Assembly: GCF_022846655.1 (NCBI RefSeq)
Contig: NZ_AP025667.1
Coordinates: 4,501,001-4,565,000, forward strand
From: Streptomyces seoulensis
GTDB taxonomy: Bacteria; Actinomycetota; Actinomycetes; Streptomycetales; Streptomycetaceae
DNA length: 64,000 bases
Direction of reading: 5' to 3'
The notes under the pieces are model-generated. The model was not told the origin of the DNA, did not search any database, and worked only from the letters and a program-made list of their open reading frames with translations. Positions 30,168 to 38,719 of the stretch are shown in pieces. The position numbers and the translations under genes were made by a program. Numbering within the stretch: position 1 is the stretch's first letter; every line of letters begins with the position of its first letter.

Positions 30168-30189
30168 ACGAACGGGACACGCGGTTTGT
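30168..30189. promoter_or_regulatory. Putative CprB autoregulatory operator
   Basis: A 22-bp pseudo-palindrome with half-sites ACGAACGGGAC and ACGCGGTTTGT sits 20 nt before the cprB start. It resembles the CprB operator described for S. coelicolor (A/T-flanked CGGGAC...CCGTTT core, as I recall it). Binding here would block cprB transcription or clearance. Confidence 0.55.
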
Positions 30190-30515
30190 TTTGACCCCTC
30201 GCATACGATAACTCACCGCATGGCAACGGGAGTCATGTGGGATGCACCAAGATTCACGCCTGTTCCACACGCCCTCCCCTGCCCTTTCGGGGTGAAGTGG
30301 GCCTTCCGCTTTTATCCGCTTCCGAGGGTTCCGGGGGCGCTGCGTCGCTTACGCGAAGATTCCCGGGCGGCGAGGGACGGGTCAGAAACAGCCGATGCGG
30401 TCGGTGAATCGGCTCCACCGTCCCGTCGAGGAGGTGAACACCCCGGCGCCGGAGTCCGTATGGGGGTTCGCAGACCTCTTCACGCCACACCCGCCCCGCC
30501 GAGGAGACGTCCCGG
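30190..30515. other. 326-bp gap upstream of the LPMO gene
   Basis: The gap contains the cprB promoter at its left end, with an A/T-rich stretch at 30185-30240. Toward the right lies a perfect inverted repeat AGCCGAT (30390-30396) / ATCGGCT (30408-30414), 100 nt before the LPMO start, a candidate operator or leader hairpin. I see no convincing gene. Confidence 0.5.
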
Positions 30516-31469
30516 ATGACTCGGATGACCGCCCGCCTGAGCACTCTGGCGGCCGCAGCCGCGACCCCGCTCCTGCTGCTGCCGTGGACGGCGGGACCCG
30601 CCCAGGCGCACGGCGCCCCGACCGATCCGGTCAGCCGGGTCTACGCCTGCTCCCCCCAGGGCGGCAGCGCCGACGGAACGGCCGCCTGCCGGGCCGCGAT
30701 CTCGGCGAACGGCGCCCCCTTCACCGCGTGGGACAACCTGCGGGTGCCCGGCGTCAACGGCCGCGACCGGCAGGTGATCCCGGACGGCAAGCTGTGCAGC
30801 GGGAACCTGTCCGCCTACCGCGGCCTCGACCTGGCCCGCGCCGACTGGCCGTCCACGCGGCTGACCCCGGGCAGCCGGATGACGCTGACGTACGCCTCGA
30901 CGATCGCCCACGAGGGCACGTTCCGGCTGTACCTGACCAAGCCCGGCTACGACCCGGCGAAGCCGCTGAAGTGGTCCGACCTGCCCGACCGCCCCTTCGC
31001 CGAGATCAAGAACCCGCCGCTGAGCAACGGGGCCTACCACCTCGGGGCGACGCTGCCCTCGGACCGGACGGGCCGTCAGATGCTGTACACGATCTGGCAG
31101 AACACCAGCACGCCGGACACGTACTACTCCTGCTCCGACGTGGTCCTCACGAGCAAGAGCGCGACCTCGGCGGGCGGCGGAAGCGGCGCGCGGCCCGAGC
31201 CCACGAAGAAGCCGACCGCGAGGAAACCGACCGCGTCGCCCTCGGCGCACTCCTCGCACCAGGCGTCCGCGCACCCCTCGGCCGCGAGCGCGACTCCCGA
31301 ACCCCGCAAGGATTCCTCGTACGCCGCCGTGCCGGACGACGGCAGGCCGGTGGCCGAGGCGACCCGCGCGAAGTCGGGCCCCTCGGCTCCGTTGCTGGCG
31401 GGCGGTGCGGCCGCGGTGCTGGTGGTCACCGCGGCCGCCGCCCTCGTCCCGCGCCTGCGCCGGCGCTGA
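30516..31469 (+). CDS. AA10 lytic polysaccharide monooxygenase, membrane-anchored
   Basis: The protein has 317 residues. The signal peptide ends Ala-Gln-Ala31 and exposes His32 as the mature N terminus, which with His132 (IAHEGTFRLYLT) forms the copper histidine brace. The axial position, usually Phe in AA10 enzymes, appears to be Tyr203 (PDTYYSCSD). After residue about 212 come a Ser/Thr/Pro/Lys-rich linker, a hydrophobic segment (about 291-312) and an Arg-rich tail RLRRR, so the enzyme is probably held in the membrane facing the wall. AA10 enzymes oxidise chitin or cellulose; a role on the cell's own surface glycans is possible. GAGGAG precedes the ATG. Confidence 0.88.
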   Translation: MTRMTARLSTLAAAAATPLLLLPWTAGPAQAHGAPTDPVSRVYACSPQGGSADGTAACRAAISANGAPFTAWDNLRVPGVNGRDRQVIPDGKLCSGNLSAYRGLDLARADWPSTRLTPGSRMTLTYASTIAHEGTFRLYLTKPGYDPAKPLKWSDLPDRPFAEIKNPPLSNGAYHLGATLPSDRTGRQMLYTIWQNTSTPDTYYSCSDVVLTSKSATSAGGGSGARPEPTKKPTARKPTASPSAHSSHQASAHPSAASATPEPRKDSSYAAVPDDGRPVAEATRAKSGPSAPLLAGGAAAVLVVTAAAALVPRLRRR

Positions 31470-31487
31470 ACGAGACTTGGGAAACAG

Positions 31488-32316
<829 letters not shown>

Positions 32317-32387
32317 TATGGCGCAAGGGAGTTGTGGGTCAGCGGCAACCGTCTGCGCAGGGCCGACACCTACTTTTCACAACTCTC

Positions 32388-32417
32388 TTGACCCTTCAAT
32401 GTAACCGGCGGTAACTT
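32388..32417 (+). promoter_or_regulatory. Candidate promoter for the DUF6230-DUF6114 genes
   Basis: TTGACC (32388-32393) and TAACTT (32412-32417) are separated by 18 nt, close to the vegetative -35/-10 pattern. It lies about 140 nt before the DUF6230 start. Confidence 0.35.
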
Positions 32418-32559
32418 CCCAGCAGGCTACCGTCGCGTAACCGGCCGGTCCCTCGCTTCCCCCAGGGAGCCGCGAGGGGGCCCGCGCGGCCGCCCTTGTC
32501 CGCGCCAGGACAACGCGCCACCTGAAACCCGCATGGATCTACGCCCCATGGGAGCAGAC

Positions 32560-33216
32560 ATGGCCTCGTCCCCGGACCTCTCGTCCACCGACCACGACCC
32601 CGTGCCCGACCCGGCCGGCGGCGAACGGCGCGGACGGGTCCGCTACCGCCGGGCCGCCGTGCTCGCGGTGCCCGCCACCCTGGTCGCCGCAGGTCTGGCG
32701 ATCCTGACCGCCGAGGGCGCGCTGGGCGTGCAGTTCGCCATCTCCGGCATGCCGTTCACGGTCACCGCGACCGACCTGACCGGCACCGGATTCGAGCAGT
32801 TCGGCGGGCTGGACAACATGGCGGACGGCAGCCCGAACGCGGGCGACACCGGCGGCCAGGTACTCGTCGTCACCTCCGCGATCAAGAGCGCCACACTCAC
32901 CAAGCTGTGCCAGAGCGTCGACCTGGGCGGCACCAACCTGCTGATCAAGGCGGGCCAGGGCGAGAAGAAGGTGACCGCCACCGATCTGACCACCGACTCC
33001 ACCGAGCTGTCGGGTGACGCGGCGTTCGACAACATCGAGATCGGCAACGACGCCAGCACCCTGGACAAGGCCAACGCCAAGGGCCCGATCGGCGTCTTCT
33101 CCCAGCAGGCCGACACCGTGCACATCGCCAACCTGCGCCAGACCAACTACGCGACCACGGCTGCCGTGTTCAAGCTTCCCGGTCTGAAGCTGGGCTTCAG
33201 CGACTCGGGCTGCTGA
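32560..33216 (+). CDS. DUF6230 family protein
   Basis: The protein has 218 residues. ATG 32560 is chosen because GGAG lies five bases upstream; ATGs at 32533 and 32548 are in frame. After an Arg-rich cytoplasmic segment comes one hydrophobic helix (AAVLAVPATLVAAGLAILTA), then an extracellular beta-rich domain with GVQFAISGMPFTVTATDL and two cysteines. Older annotations call such proteins cholesterol esterase, for which I see no catalytic motif. The DUF6114 gene follows after 4 nt, and the two are normally paired in Streptomyces as far as I recall. Confidence 0.8.
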   Translation: MASSPDLSSTDHDPVPDPAGGERRGRVRYRRAAVLAVPATLVAAGLAILTAEGALGVQFAISGMPFTVTATDLTGTGFEQFGGLDNMADGSPNAGDTGGQVLVVTSAIKSATLTKLCQSVDLGGTNLLIKAGQGEKKVTATDLTTDSTELSGDAAFDNIEIGNDASTLDKANAKGPIGVFSQQADTVHIANLRQTNYATTAAVFKLPGLKLGFSDSGC

Positions 33217-33220
33217 GCCG

Positions 33221-33667
33221 GTGCCCGAGCGTGTGCGCGAAGGGGCGCGGGCGGCCTTCCGCGACTGGCGGGGGCGGCGGCCGTTCTGGGGCGGGCTGCT
33301 GCTCGCGCTGGGCGGGGCCGAGATCCTGCTCACCGAGAAGGCGTCGCTGAAGGTCGTGATGCACATCGGGATGCAGGGGCTCGCGGGCTATCTGCTGCCG
33401 ACCCTGATGGTGCTGCTCGGACTGCTCGTCCTCTTCAACCCGGCCCAGCGGCTGTTCTACTCGCTCACCGGCGTCCTGACCTCCCTGGGCACCTGGCTCA
33501 CGTCCAACCTGGGCGGCTTCTTCATCGGCCTGCTCCTCGGCGTCGTCGGCAGTTGCCTCGCCTTCGGCTGGCTCCCCGACCAGGAGGCTCGCGTGTCCCG
33601 GCGGCAGCGGCGCCGGGAGCGGGCTCGCGGCGCGAAGGCCGGCGAGAACGCGGGAACCCCAGCCTGA
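33221..33667 (+). CDS. DUF6114 family membrane protein
   Basis: This 148-aa protein starts at GTG four bases after the DUF6230 stop. It has RPFWGGLLLALGGAEIL and about four hydrophobic segments, then a basic cytoplasmic tail (SRRQRRRERARG). The family is an uncharacterised actinobacterial membrane protein encoded beside DUF6230, so the two probably form a complex in the envelope. A 10-bp hairpin followed by T/C-rich sequence ends the transcript. Confidence 0.82.
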   Translation: MPERVREGARAAFRDWRGRRPFWGGLLLALGGAEILLTEKASLKVVMHIGMQGLAGYLLPTLMVLLGLLVLFNPAQRLFYSLTGVLTSLGTWLTSNLGGFFIGLLLGVVGSCLAFGWLPDQEARVSRRQRRRERARGAKAGENAGTPA

Positions 33668-33673
33668 ACCCCG

Positions 33674-33697
33674 CCCGCACCCGCACCCGCACCCGCA
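33674..33697. repeat. Four tandem CCCGCA hexamers
   Basis: Four exact copies in a row lie directly before the terminator stem. Copy number may vary between strains through slippage. Confidence 0.7.
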
Positions 33698-33732
33698 CCC
33701 GGCGGCACCTTGCCGCCGGGTTCTCCCTCTTT
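33698..33732 (+). terminator. Terminator of the DUF6230-DUF6114 genes
   Basis: CCCGGCGGCA (33698-33707) and TGCCGCCGGG (33711-33720) form a 10-bp stem with a 3-nt loop, followed by TTCTCCCTCTTT. Confidence 0.8.
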
Positions 33733-33841
33733 CAGGTGATACGGGAACTTCCCTCCCGGCGTGCCGTGTTCACCGGACAACGGGCACCGAGGGAGCGCCC
33801 GCGTTCCCTCGGTGAGAGGGCGGGCGGAGGGAGGATCGAAG

Positions 33842-34030
33842 TCAGGGGGAGACGCGCGCGTCTGCGGGAGTGGCGCTCTCGTCCTTCATCGCTTTCGCCT
33901 CGCTCTTGAGGATGCGCAGGGACCTGCCCAGCGAACGGGCGGTGTCCGGCAGCTTCTTGGAGCCGAACAGCACGATGAAGACGATCGCCACGACCAGCAG
34001 ATGCCAGGGTTCCAGTCCGTTGCGGAGCAT
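33842..34030 (-). CDS. TatA-family twin-arginine translocase subunit (paralogue)
   Basis: The 62-aa protein starts at ATG 34030 with GGGAGGG upstream. One N-terminal membrane helix ([15 protein letters not shown]) is followed by the TatA hinge [15 protein letters not shown] and an amphipathic helix with an acidic/lysine tail. TatA oligomers form the translocation pore for folded, twin-arginine proteins. The main tatAC genes of Streptomyces lie elsewhere, so this is probably an additional TatA. It is divergent from the LCP gene; the start region between them is A/T-rich near 34095-34125. Confidence 0.85.
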   Translation of the reverse strand: MLRNGLEPWHLLVVAIVFIVLFGSKKLPDTARSLGRSLRILKSEAKAMKDESATPADARVSP

Positions 34031-34154
34031 GGCGGCCCTCCCTTTTCTCACGCGTTTCCTGACGGCCAGAGGCTCCCGCGCCTCGGGTCCACTCAGCGAT
34101 GATTGCTACATTGCGCAACTGTACAACCCAGGGAGAGGCACAAGAGGGCGGCCG

Positions 34155-35726
34155 ATGAGCATCACGAGCAGCCGGGGAACGGCACCGTCACGGCGACGCG
34201 GCGGCGGCCGGGGCACCCCGGAGGGCGAGGGCGGTCCGGGCGACGGGGACCGTGGGAACCGGTCCACCGCGCGGGACCGGCGGCGCCGCCGTGGGCGCAG
34301 AGCGCGGGTGGCGCTCCTCGTCTGTCTGTCGCTGGTGGTCCTCGGCGGTGCCGGTGTGGGCTGGGTGTATCTGAAGCTCAACGGCAACATCCAGACCTTC
34401 GACTCCGGCGGCCTCTCCGACAACCGCCCGGCGGGCTCGTCCAAGGGCGAGAACGTCCTGGTGATCGGTTCGGACGCGCGCACCGACGGCAACGCGGCGC
34501 TGGGCGGCGGCGACAAGGACGGCATCGGCCGCTCCGACACGACGCTCCTGCTGCACATATACGCCGACCACAAGCACGCCCTGGCCGTCTCGATACCGCG
34601 CGACACCCTGGTGACGATCCCGCCTTGCAAGCTGCCCACCGGCGGCTGGACCCAGGCCCGGCCGAACACCATGTTCAACGCGGCCTTCTCCGTCGGCGAG
34701 ACCGACAAGGGCAACCCGGCCTGCACCCAGAACACGGTGGAGCGGCTCACGGGGCTGCGGGTGGACCACACGGTGGTCGTGGACTTCAAGGGCTTCGCCG
34801 CGCTCACCGAGGTCGTCGGCGGCGTGAAGGTGTGCCTGCCCAACGACATCTACCAGAAGGACCTCAACCCCAACCGGGCCACCCAGGGCACGCTGCTGTT
34901 CCGGCAGGGCGAGCAGAACGTCTCCGGCCGGCGGGCGCTGGACTACGTCCGCCTGAGGCACGGCATCGGCGACGGCTCCGACATAGGGCGGATCAAGCGG
35001 CAGCAGGCGTTCGTGGGCAGCCTGCTGAAGGAGGTCAAGGACAAGGGGTTCACACCGACCAAGCTGCTGCCGCTGGCCGACGCGGCGACCGACTCGATGA
35101 CCGTCGACCCTGGACTCGGCAGCGCCGACAAGCTGCTGTCGTTCGCCATGTCGCTGAAGGACGTCGATCTGCACAACACCAAGTTCGTCACCGTGCCCTG
35201 GCGGTACGCGGGTTCGCGGGTGGCGGTCGTGGAGCCGGACGCCGGTGAGCTGTGGGCGGCGCTGAGGGCGGACCGGACGATCGACGGCGCCGACGCCAGC
35301 GGCGGGAAGGGGCACGCGAGGAAGAAGCCCGGCCCGGCCGCCCAGTCCCCCGCCCCGGTCTCCGGCGAGGGCATCTCCGTGGCGGTCTACAACGGCACCA
35401 CGGTGACCGGGCTCGCCGCGAAGGGCTCGGCCGCGCTCACCGCGTCCGGCTTCACCGTCACCGGCACGGCCACCGCGCTCTCCCAGAACCACCTGGCGAC
35501 GGTCGTGCAGTACGGCCCCGGCATGGCGGACCGCGCGCGGACCGTGGCCAAGGTGTTCCCCGGCGCCCAGTTGGAGCAGATCGGCGCCGCCCGGATCAAC
35601 GTGGTCCTGGGCCAGGCGTACGCCACGGACCCGACGCCCTCGACCTCGGCCTCGGTGCCCAGCGAGGTGGCCAACGGGGCGCGTTCGGCGGACGACAACC
35701 CCTGCGCGAACCTCACCTACGGCTGA
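34155..35726 (+). CDS. LytR-CpsA-Psr (LCP) family protein with LytR_C domain
   Basis: The protein has 523 residues. A basic N-terminal segment and one transmembrane helix (ARVALLVCLSLVVLGGAGVG) precede the extracellular LCP domain: ENVLVIGSDARTD, GIGRSDTTLLLHI, VSIPRDTLVTIP, DYVRLRHGIGDGSDIGRIKR. The arginines and aspartates in these motifs bind polyprenyl-pyrophosphate donors. A LytR_C domain follows (about 410-500, ISVAVYNGTTVTGLA). LCP enzymes attach wall teichoic acids or other glycopolymers to peptidoglycan. Its 3' end overlaps the convergent P-type ATPase by 10 nt. Confidence 0.93.
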   Translation: MSITSSRGTAPSRRRGGGRGTPEGEGGPGDGDRGNRSTARDRRRRRGRRARVALLVCLSLVVLGGAGVGWVYLKLNGNIQTFDSGGLSDNRPAGSSKGENVLVIGSDARTDGNAALGGGDKDGIGRSDTTLLLHIYADHKHALAVSIPRDTLVTIPPCKLPTGGWTQARPNTMFNAAFSVGETDKGNPACTQNTVERLTGLRVDHTVVVDFKGFAALTEVVGGVKVCLPNDIYQKDLNPNRATQGTLLFRQGEQNVSGRRALDYVRLRHGIGDGSDIGRIKRQQAFVGSLLKEVKDKGFTPTKLLPLADAATDSMTVDPGLGSADKLLSFAMSLKDVDLHNTKFVTVPWRYAGSRVAVVEPDAGELWAALRADRTIDGADASGGKGHARKKPGPAAQSPAPVSGEGISVAVYNGTTVTGLAAKGSAALTASGFTVTGTATALSQNHLATVVQYGPGMADRARTVAKVFPGAQLEQIGAARINVVLGQAYATDPTPSTSASVPSEVANGARSADDNPCANLTYG

Positions 35727-38218
35727 CGCCGGTCGTGGCGCACCCGCGCCACGGTCAGCGCGAGCGCGTACGGCACGAGGACGGCGGCCAGGAGCAGGTA
35801 GCGGCCGACGGGCAGCGCGGTCAGGCCGAGGGCCGCGCCGAGCGGGGTGGCGGGCAGCAGCAGTCCGGCACCGGCCAGCGCGGCCGAGGCCCGGCCGACC
35901 GGACCGGGCCGGTGGCCGGCGAAGCGGCGGCCCGAGCGCAGCAGCAGCATCGCCAGCGCCTGGGTGAGCAGGTTCTCGGTGAACCAGGCGGAGTGGAACA
36001 GCGCCCGGTCGTCCAGGGCGGCACCGCCGTGCGGGGCGAGCGTGAGCACGGCGAAGGTGGCGAGGTCCGCGACCGCGTTGAGCAGGCCGAAGCCGGTGAG
36101 GAAGCGCAGGAAGGCGGGCGGCCGCAGCCGGGTCGGGCGGCGCAGTGCCTCCGGGTCGGGGCGGTCGTCGGCGAAGGCGAGCTGGGAGGCGTCGAAGCAG
36201 AGGTTCTGCGCGAGGACCTGGGCGGGGAGCATCGGCAGGAACGGCAGCAGCAGTCCGGCGGCGAGCATGGCGAGGACGTTGCCGAGGTTGGAGGAGAGGG
36301 TGACGCGCAGGTAGGAGGCGATGTTGGCGCTGCTGTGCCGCCCGGCGAGGACGGCGTGTCCGAGGGCGCCGAGGTCCTTCTCGCCGAGCACCACGTCGGC
36401 GCTCTCGCGGGCCACGTCGACGGCTCCGCGCGGGGCGACGCCCACGTCCGCGGCGAGCATGGCGGGCACGTCGTTGACCCCGTCCCCGAGGAACCCGACG
36501 GTGTGCCCGGCCGCCCGCAGGTCGCTGACGACGCGTGCCTTGTCCTCGGCCGTGCACCGGGCCACGACGGTGACACCGCCCGGTGTCCCGGCCGTCTCCG
36601 GGGAGTGGCCCGAGCGCACCTCCCCCACCGTCAGCCCCAGGTCCCGGGACGCGCGTACGGCGGTGGCGGGGTGGTCGCCGGTCAGGACGCGGACCTCGAT
36701 GCCGAGTCCGGTGAGGGTCCGCAGGGCCTCGGCCGCGCCGGGGGCCAGGTCGTCGTGGAAGGTGAGCAGCCCCCGGAAGGTGAGGCCGCGGGCGTCTTCG
36801 GGCCGGTAGGGCCGGGTGCGGGCGGGGAGTTCGGCGGTGGCGACGGCCAGGACGCGCAGCCCGGACGCCGCCTGCAGCGCGGCGAGCTCCAGCAGGCCGT
36901 GGCGCTCGGCATCGGGCAGCTCGCACCGGCCGAGCACGTCCTCGGCGGCACCCTTGGTGATCAGCACATGCCGGCCGAGGGCACCGGCGACCACGGCGGT
37001 GGCCAGCCGGTGGGCGGCGTCGAAGGGGAGCGCGGCGACCCCGTCGTACTCCTCGCCGACCGGTCCGGCGGCGGTGAGCAGGGCCTCGTCCAGGGCGTCC
37101 GGGGCGGGGAGTTCCGAGAGGGTGAGGCCCCACCAGGCGGCGACGGCGGCCCAGCGCAGCACCTCGGGGTCGTCCCGGCCGTCCGGCCCGAGCGCGGCGG
37201 CGAGGACGGGCCGGTCCTGGGTGAGGGTGCCGGTCTTGTCCAGGCACAGCACGTCGACCGCGCCGAGGTCGTGCAGCGCGGGCAGCCGCCGTACGACGAC
37301 CCGGTGGGCCTCGGCCAGCCGGGACGCGCCGCGCGCGAGGCAGGTGGTGACGATCACCGGGAGCATCTCGGGGGTGAGCCCCACGGCCACCGCGACGGCG
37401 AACGGCAGCGTCTGCGTGCCCCGGCCGTGCAGGGCGGCGCCCGCCATGAGGACGAGCGGCGGGGTGAGCAGCATGAAGCGGACCAGCACCCAGGAGATGC
37501 CGTGCACGGACCGGTCGAAGGCGCTCGGGCCGCGCCGGAAGGGGGTCCGCTGGGCGGCGGCGAACCGGGTGCGCGGCCCGGTCGCCACCACCACGGCGGT
37601 GGCGCTGCCCGAGACGACGTGGCTGCCCTGGAAGCACAGGTGGGACTCGGTGAACCGCCCCGGCGCGTCGACGGGCTCCTTGGCCACCGGCGCGGACTCG
37701 CCGGTGAGCGTGTCCTGCCGGACGGTCAGCCCCTGGGCGCGCAGCAGGCGTACGTCCGCGGGGACGAGGTCGCCCGGGCCGAGCCGGACGATGTCGCCGG
37801 GTACGAGGTCGGCCACCGGGACCTCGCGGGCCGACGGCTCGTCCGCGCGGCCGGTGCGGCGCAGCACGGTGGCGGTGCCGGTGACCAGGCCGCGCAGCGC
37901 GGCGAGCGAGCGATCGGCGCGGCGTTCTCCGGTGGCGCGCAGTGCGCAACTGACGGCGACCAGGGCGAGGATCACGGCGGCGGTGCCCCAGGAGGCGACG
38001 GACGCGGAGACCAGGCCGAGGGTGAGGAGTACGGCGGTGAACGGGTCGCGCAGGGCCCGCGCGCAGCGGCGCGGCCAGGTGGGCGACGGGGGCACGGCGG
38101 CCGGGGTGTTCTCCCCGTGCTCGGCGAGCCGGGCGGCGGCCTCGGTGTCGGTCAGTCCGCGCGGGCCGGTGTCCAGGCGCCGCAGCAGTCGCAGCGAGGT
38201 GTCCGGCACTTCGGTCAC
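35717..38218 (-). CDS. P-type ATPase, Mg2+ (P3B) type
   Basis: This 833-aa pump has all P-type landmarks: LTGES (171-175), the phosphorylation loop DKTGTLT (Asp327), ITKGAAEDVL (nucleotide domain), VLTGDHPATA and FLGDGVNDVPAML. The membrane motif VGLTPEMLPVIVTTCLARGA is specific to MgtA/MgtB-like transporters. The GTG start overlaps the ArsR stop (GTGA), so expression is coupled to an ArsR sensor, unusual for a Mg2+ importer and hinting at metal- or stress-dependent control. The stop overlaps the end of the LCP gene. Confidence 0.9.
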   Translation of the reverse strand: MTEVPDTSLRLLRRLDTGPRGLTDTEAAARLAEHGENTPAAVPPSPTWPRRCARALRDPFTAVLLTLGLVSASVASWGTAAVILALVAVSCALRATGERRADRSLAALRGLVTGTATVLRRTGRADEPSAREVPVADLVPGDIVRLGPGDLVPADVRLLRAQGLTVRQDTLTGESAPVAKEPVDAPGRFTESHLCFQGSHVVSGSATAVVVATGPRTRFAAAQRTPFRRGPSAFDRSVHGISWVLVRFMLLTPPLVLMAGAALHGRGTQTLPFAVAVAVGLTPEMLPVIVTTCLARGASRLAEAHRVVVRRLPALHDLGAVDVLCLDKTGTLTQDRPVLAAALGPDGRDDPEVLRWAAVAAWWGLTLSELPAPDALDEALLTAAGPVGEEYDGVAALPFDAAHRLATAVVAGALGRHVLITKGAAEDVLGRCELPDAERHGLLELAALQAASGLRVLAVATAELPARTRPYRPEDARGLTFRGLLTFHDDLAPGAAEALRTLTGLGIEVRVLTGDHPATAVRASRDLGLTVGEVRSGHSPETAGTPGGVTVVARCTAEDKARVVSDLRAAGHTVGFLGDGVNDVPAMLAADVGVAPRGAVDVARESADVVLGEKDLGALGHAVLAGRHSSANIASYLRVTLSSNLGNVLAMLAAGLLLPFLPMLPAQVLAQNLCFDASQLAFADDRPDPEALRRPTRLRPPAFLRFLTGFGLLNAVADLATFAVLTLAPHGGAALDDRALFHSAWFTENLLTQALAMLLLRSGRRFAGHRPGPVGRASAALAGAGLLLPATPLGAALGLTALPVGRYLLLAAVLVPYALALTVARVRHDRRQP

Positions 38219-38580
38219 AGTCCGCGCAGGCGGCGGACCGGGGCGGTGGGGGCCGTCCGTTCGCTGAGCCGGCCGACGAGGAGGTGGACGACGTCCACCA
38301 GCGCGGCCTGTTCGTCGGCGTCGACGAAGTAGACCTGGCGGCGGCCCTCGCGGCGGGAGCGGACGAGTCCGGCGAGCTTCAGCTTGGTGAGGTGCTGGCT
38401 GACGGCGGGGAGCGCGCCGCCGACCCGTTCGGCGAGCCCGGTGACGTCGCTCTCGCCCTGGGCCAGTGCCCACACCAGGTGGAGCCGGGCCGGGGAGGCG
38501 AGCAGTCCGAAGGCGGCGGCCGCCTCGGTGAGGATCTGCGGGGAGGGGTCCTGGTGGCCGGTGCCGGGCGCTGTCGCCAC
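38215..38580 (-). CDS. ArsR-family transcriptional regulator
   Basis: The 121-aa protein starts at GTG 38580 with AGGAGGA upstream. It is a winged HTH: LLASPARLHLVWALAQGESD, VTGLAERVGGALPAVSQHLTKLKLAGLVRSRREGRRQVYFV. The C-terminal helix carries Asp/Glu/His (DADEQ...VVH), not a clear copy of the CzrA or NmtR alpha-5 metal site, so the inducer is unclear. It is the first gene of a two-gene operon with the P-type ATPase and presumably represses it. Confidence 0.9.
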   Translation of the reverse strand: MATAPGTGHQDPSPQILTEAAAAFGLLASPARLHLVWALAQGESDVTGLAERVGGALPAVSQHLTKLKLAGLVRSRREGRRQVYFVDADEQAALVDVVHLLVGRLSERTAPTAPVRRLRGL

Positions 38581-38659
38581 TGTCGTCCTCCTGGCCGGGT
38601 ACGGCCCCGTTCCGCGTCTGCTCTGGACCAGCCAGTCTAGGTGCCGTGGCCGGACACGC

Positions 38660-38697
38660 GGACCGCCCGGCGACGGGGTGCGTCGGCCGGGCGGTCC
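38660..38697 (-). terminator. Terminator of the osmoprotectant ABC operon
   Basis: GGACCGCCCGG (38660-38670) pairs with 38687-38697, and the inner CGACG/CGTCG extends the stem to 16 bp with a single bulged G. It lies 22 nt after the binding-protein stop in the direction of transcription. Confidence 0.75.
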
Positions 38698-38719
38698 GGG
38701 TGGCGGTGTGCGGGCTGGG

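Noticed and set aside
28322-30211. A 629-codon open frame on the plus strand
   Set aside because: Gly/Val/Arg-rich low-complexity product opposite the ARMT1-like and cprB genes, both of which have clear family motifs.
33674-33697. Short tandem hexamers considered as a CRISPR-like array
   Set aside because: Contiguous 6-bp units without spacers; no cas genes anywhere in the window.
34188-37949. A 1253-codon open frame on the minus strand
   Set aside because: Arg/Pro-rich product with no domain; it is the antisense or shifted frame of the LCP and P-type ATPase genes, a usual effect of very high GC.
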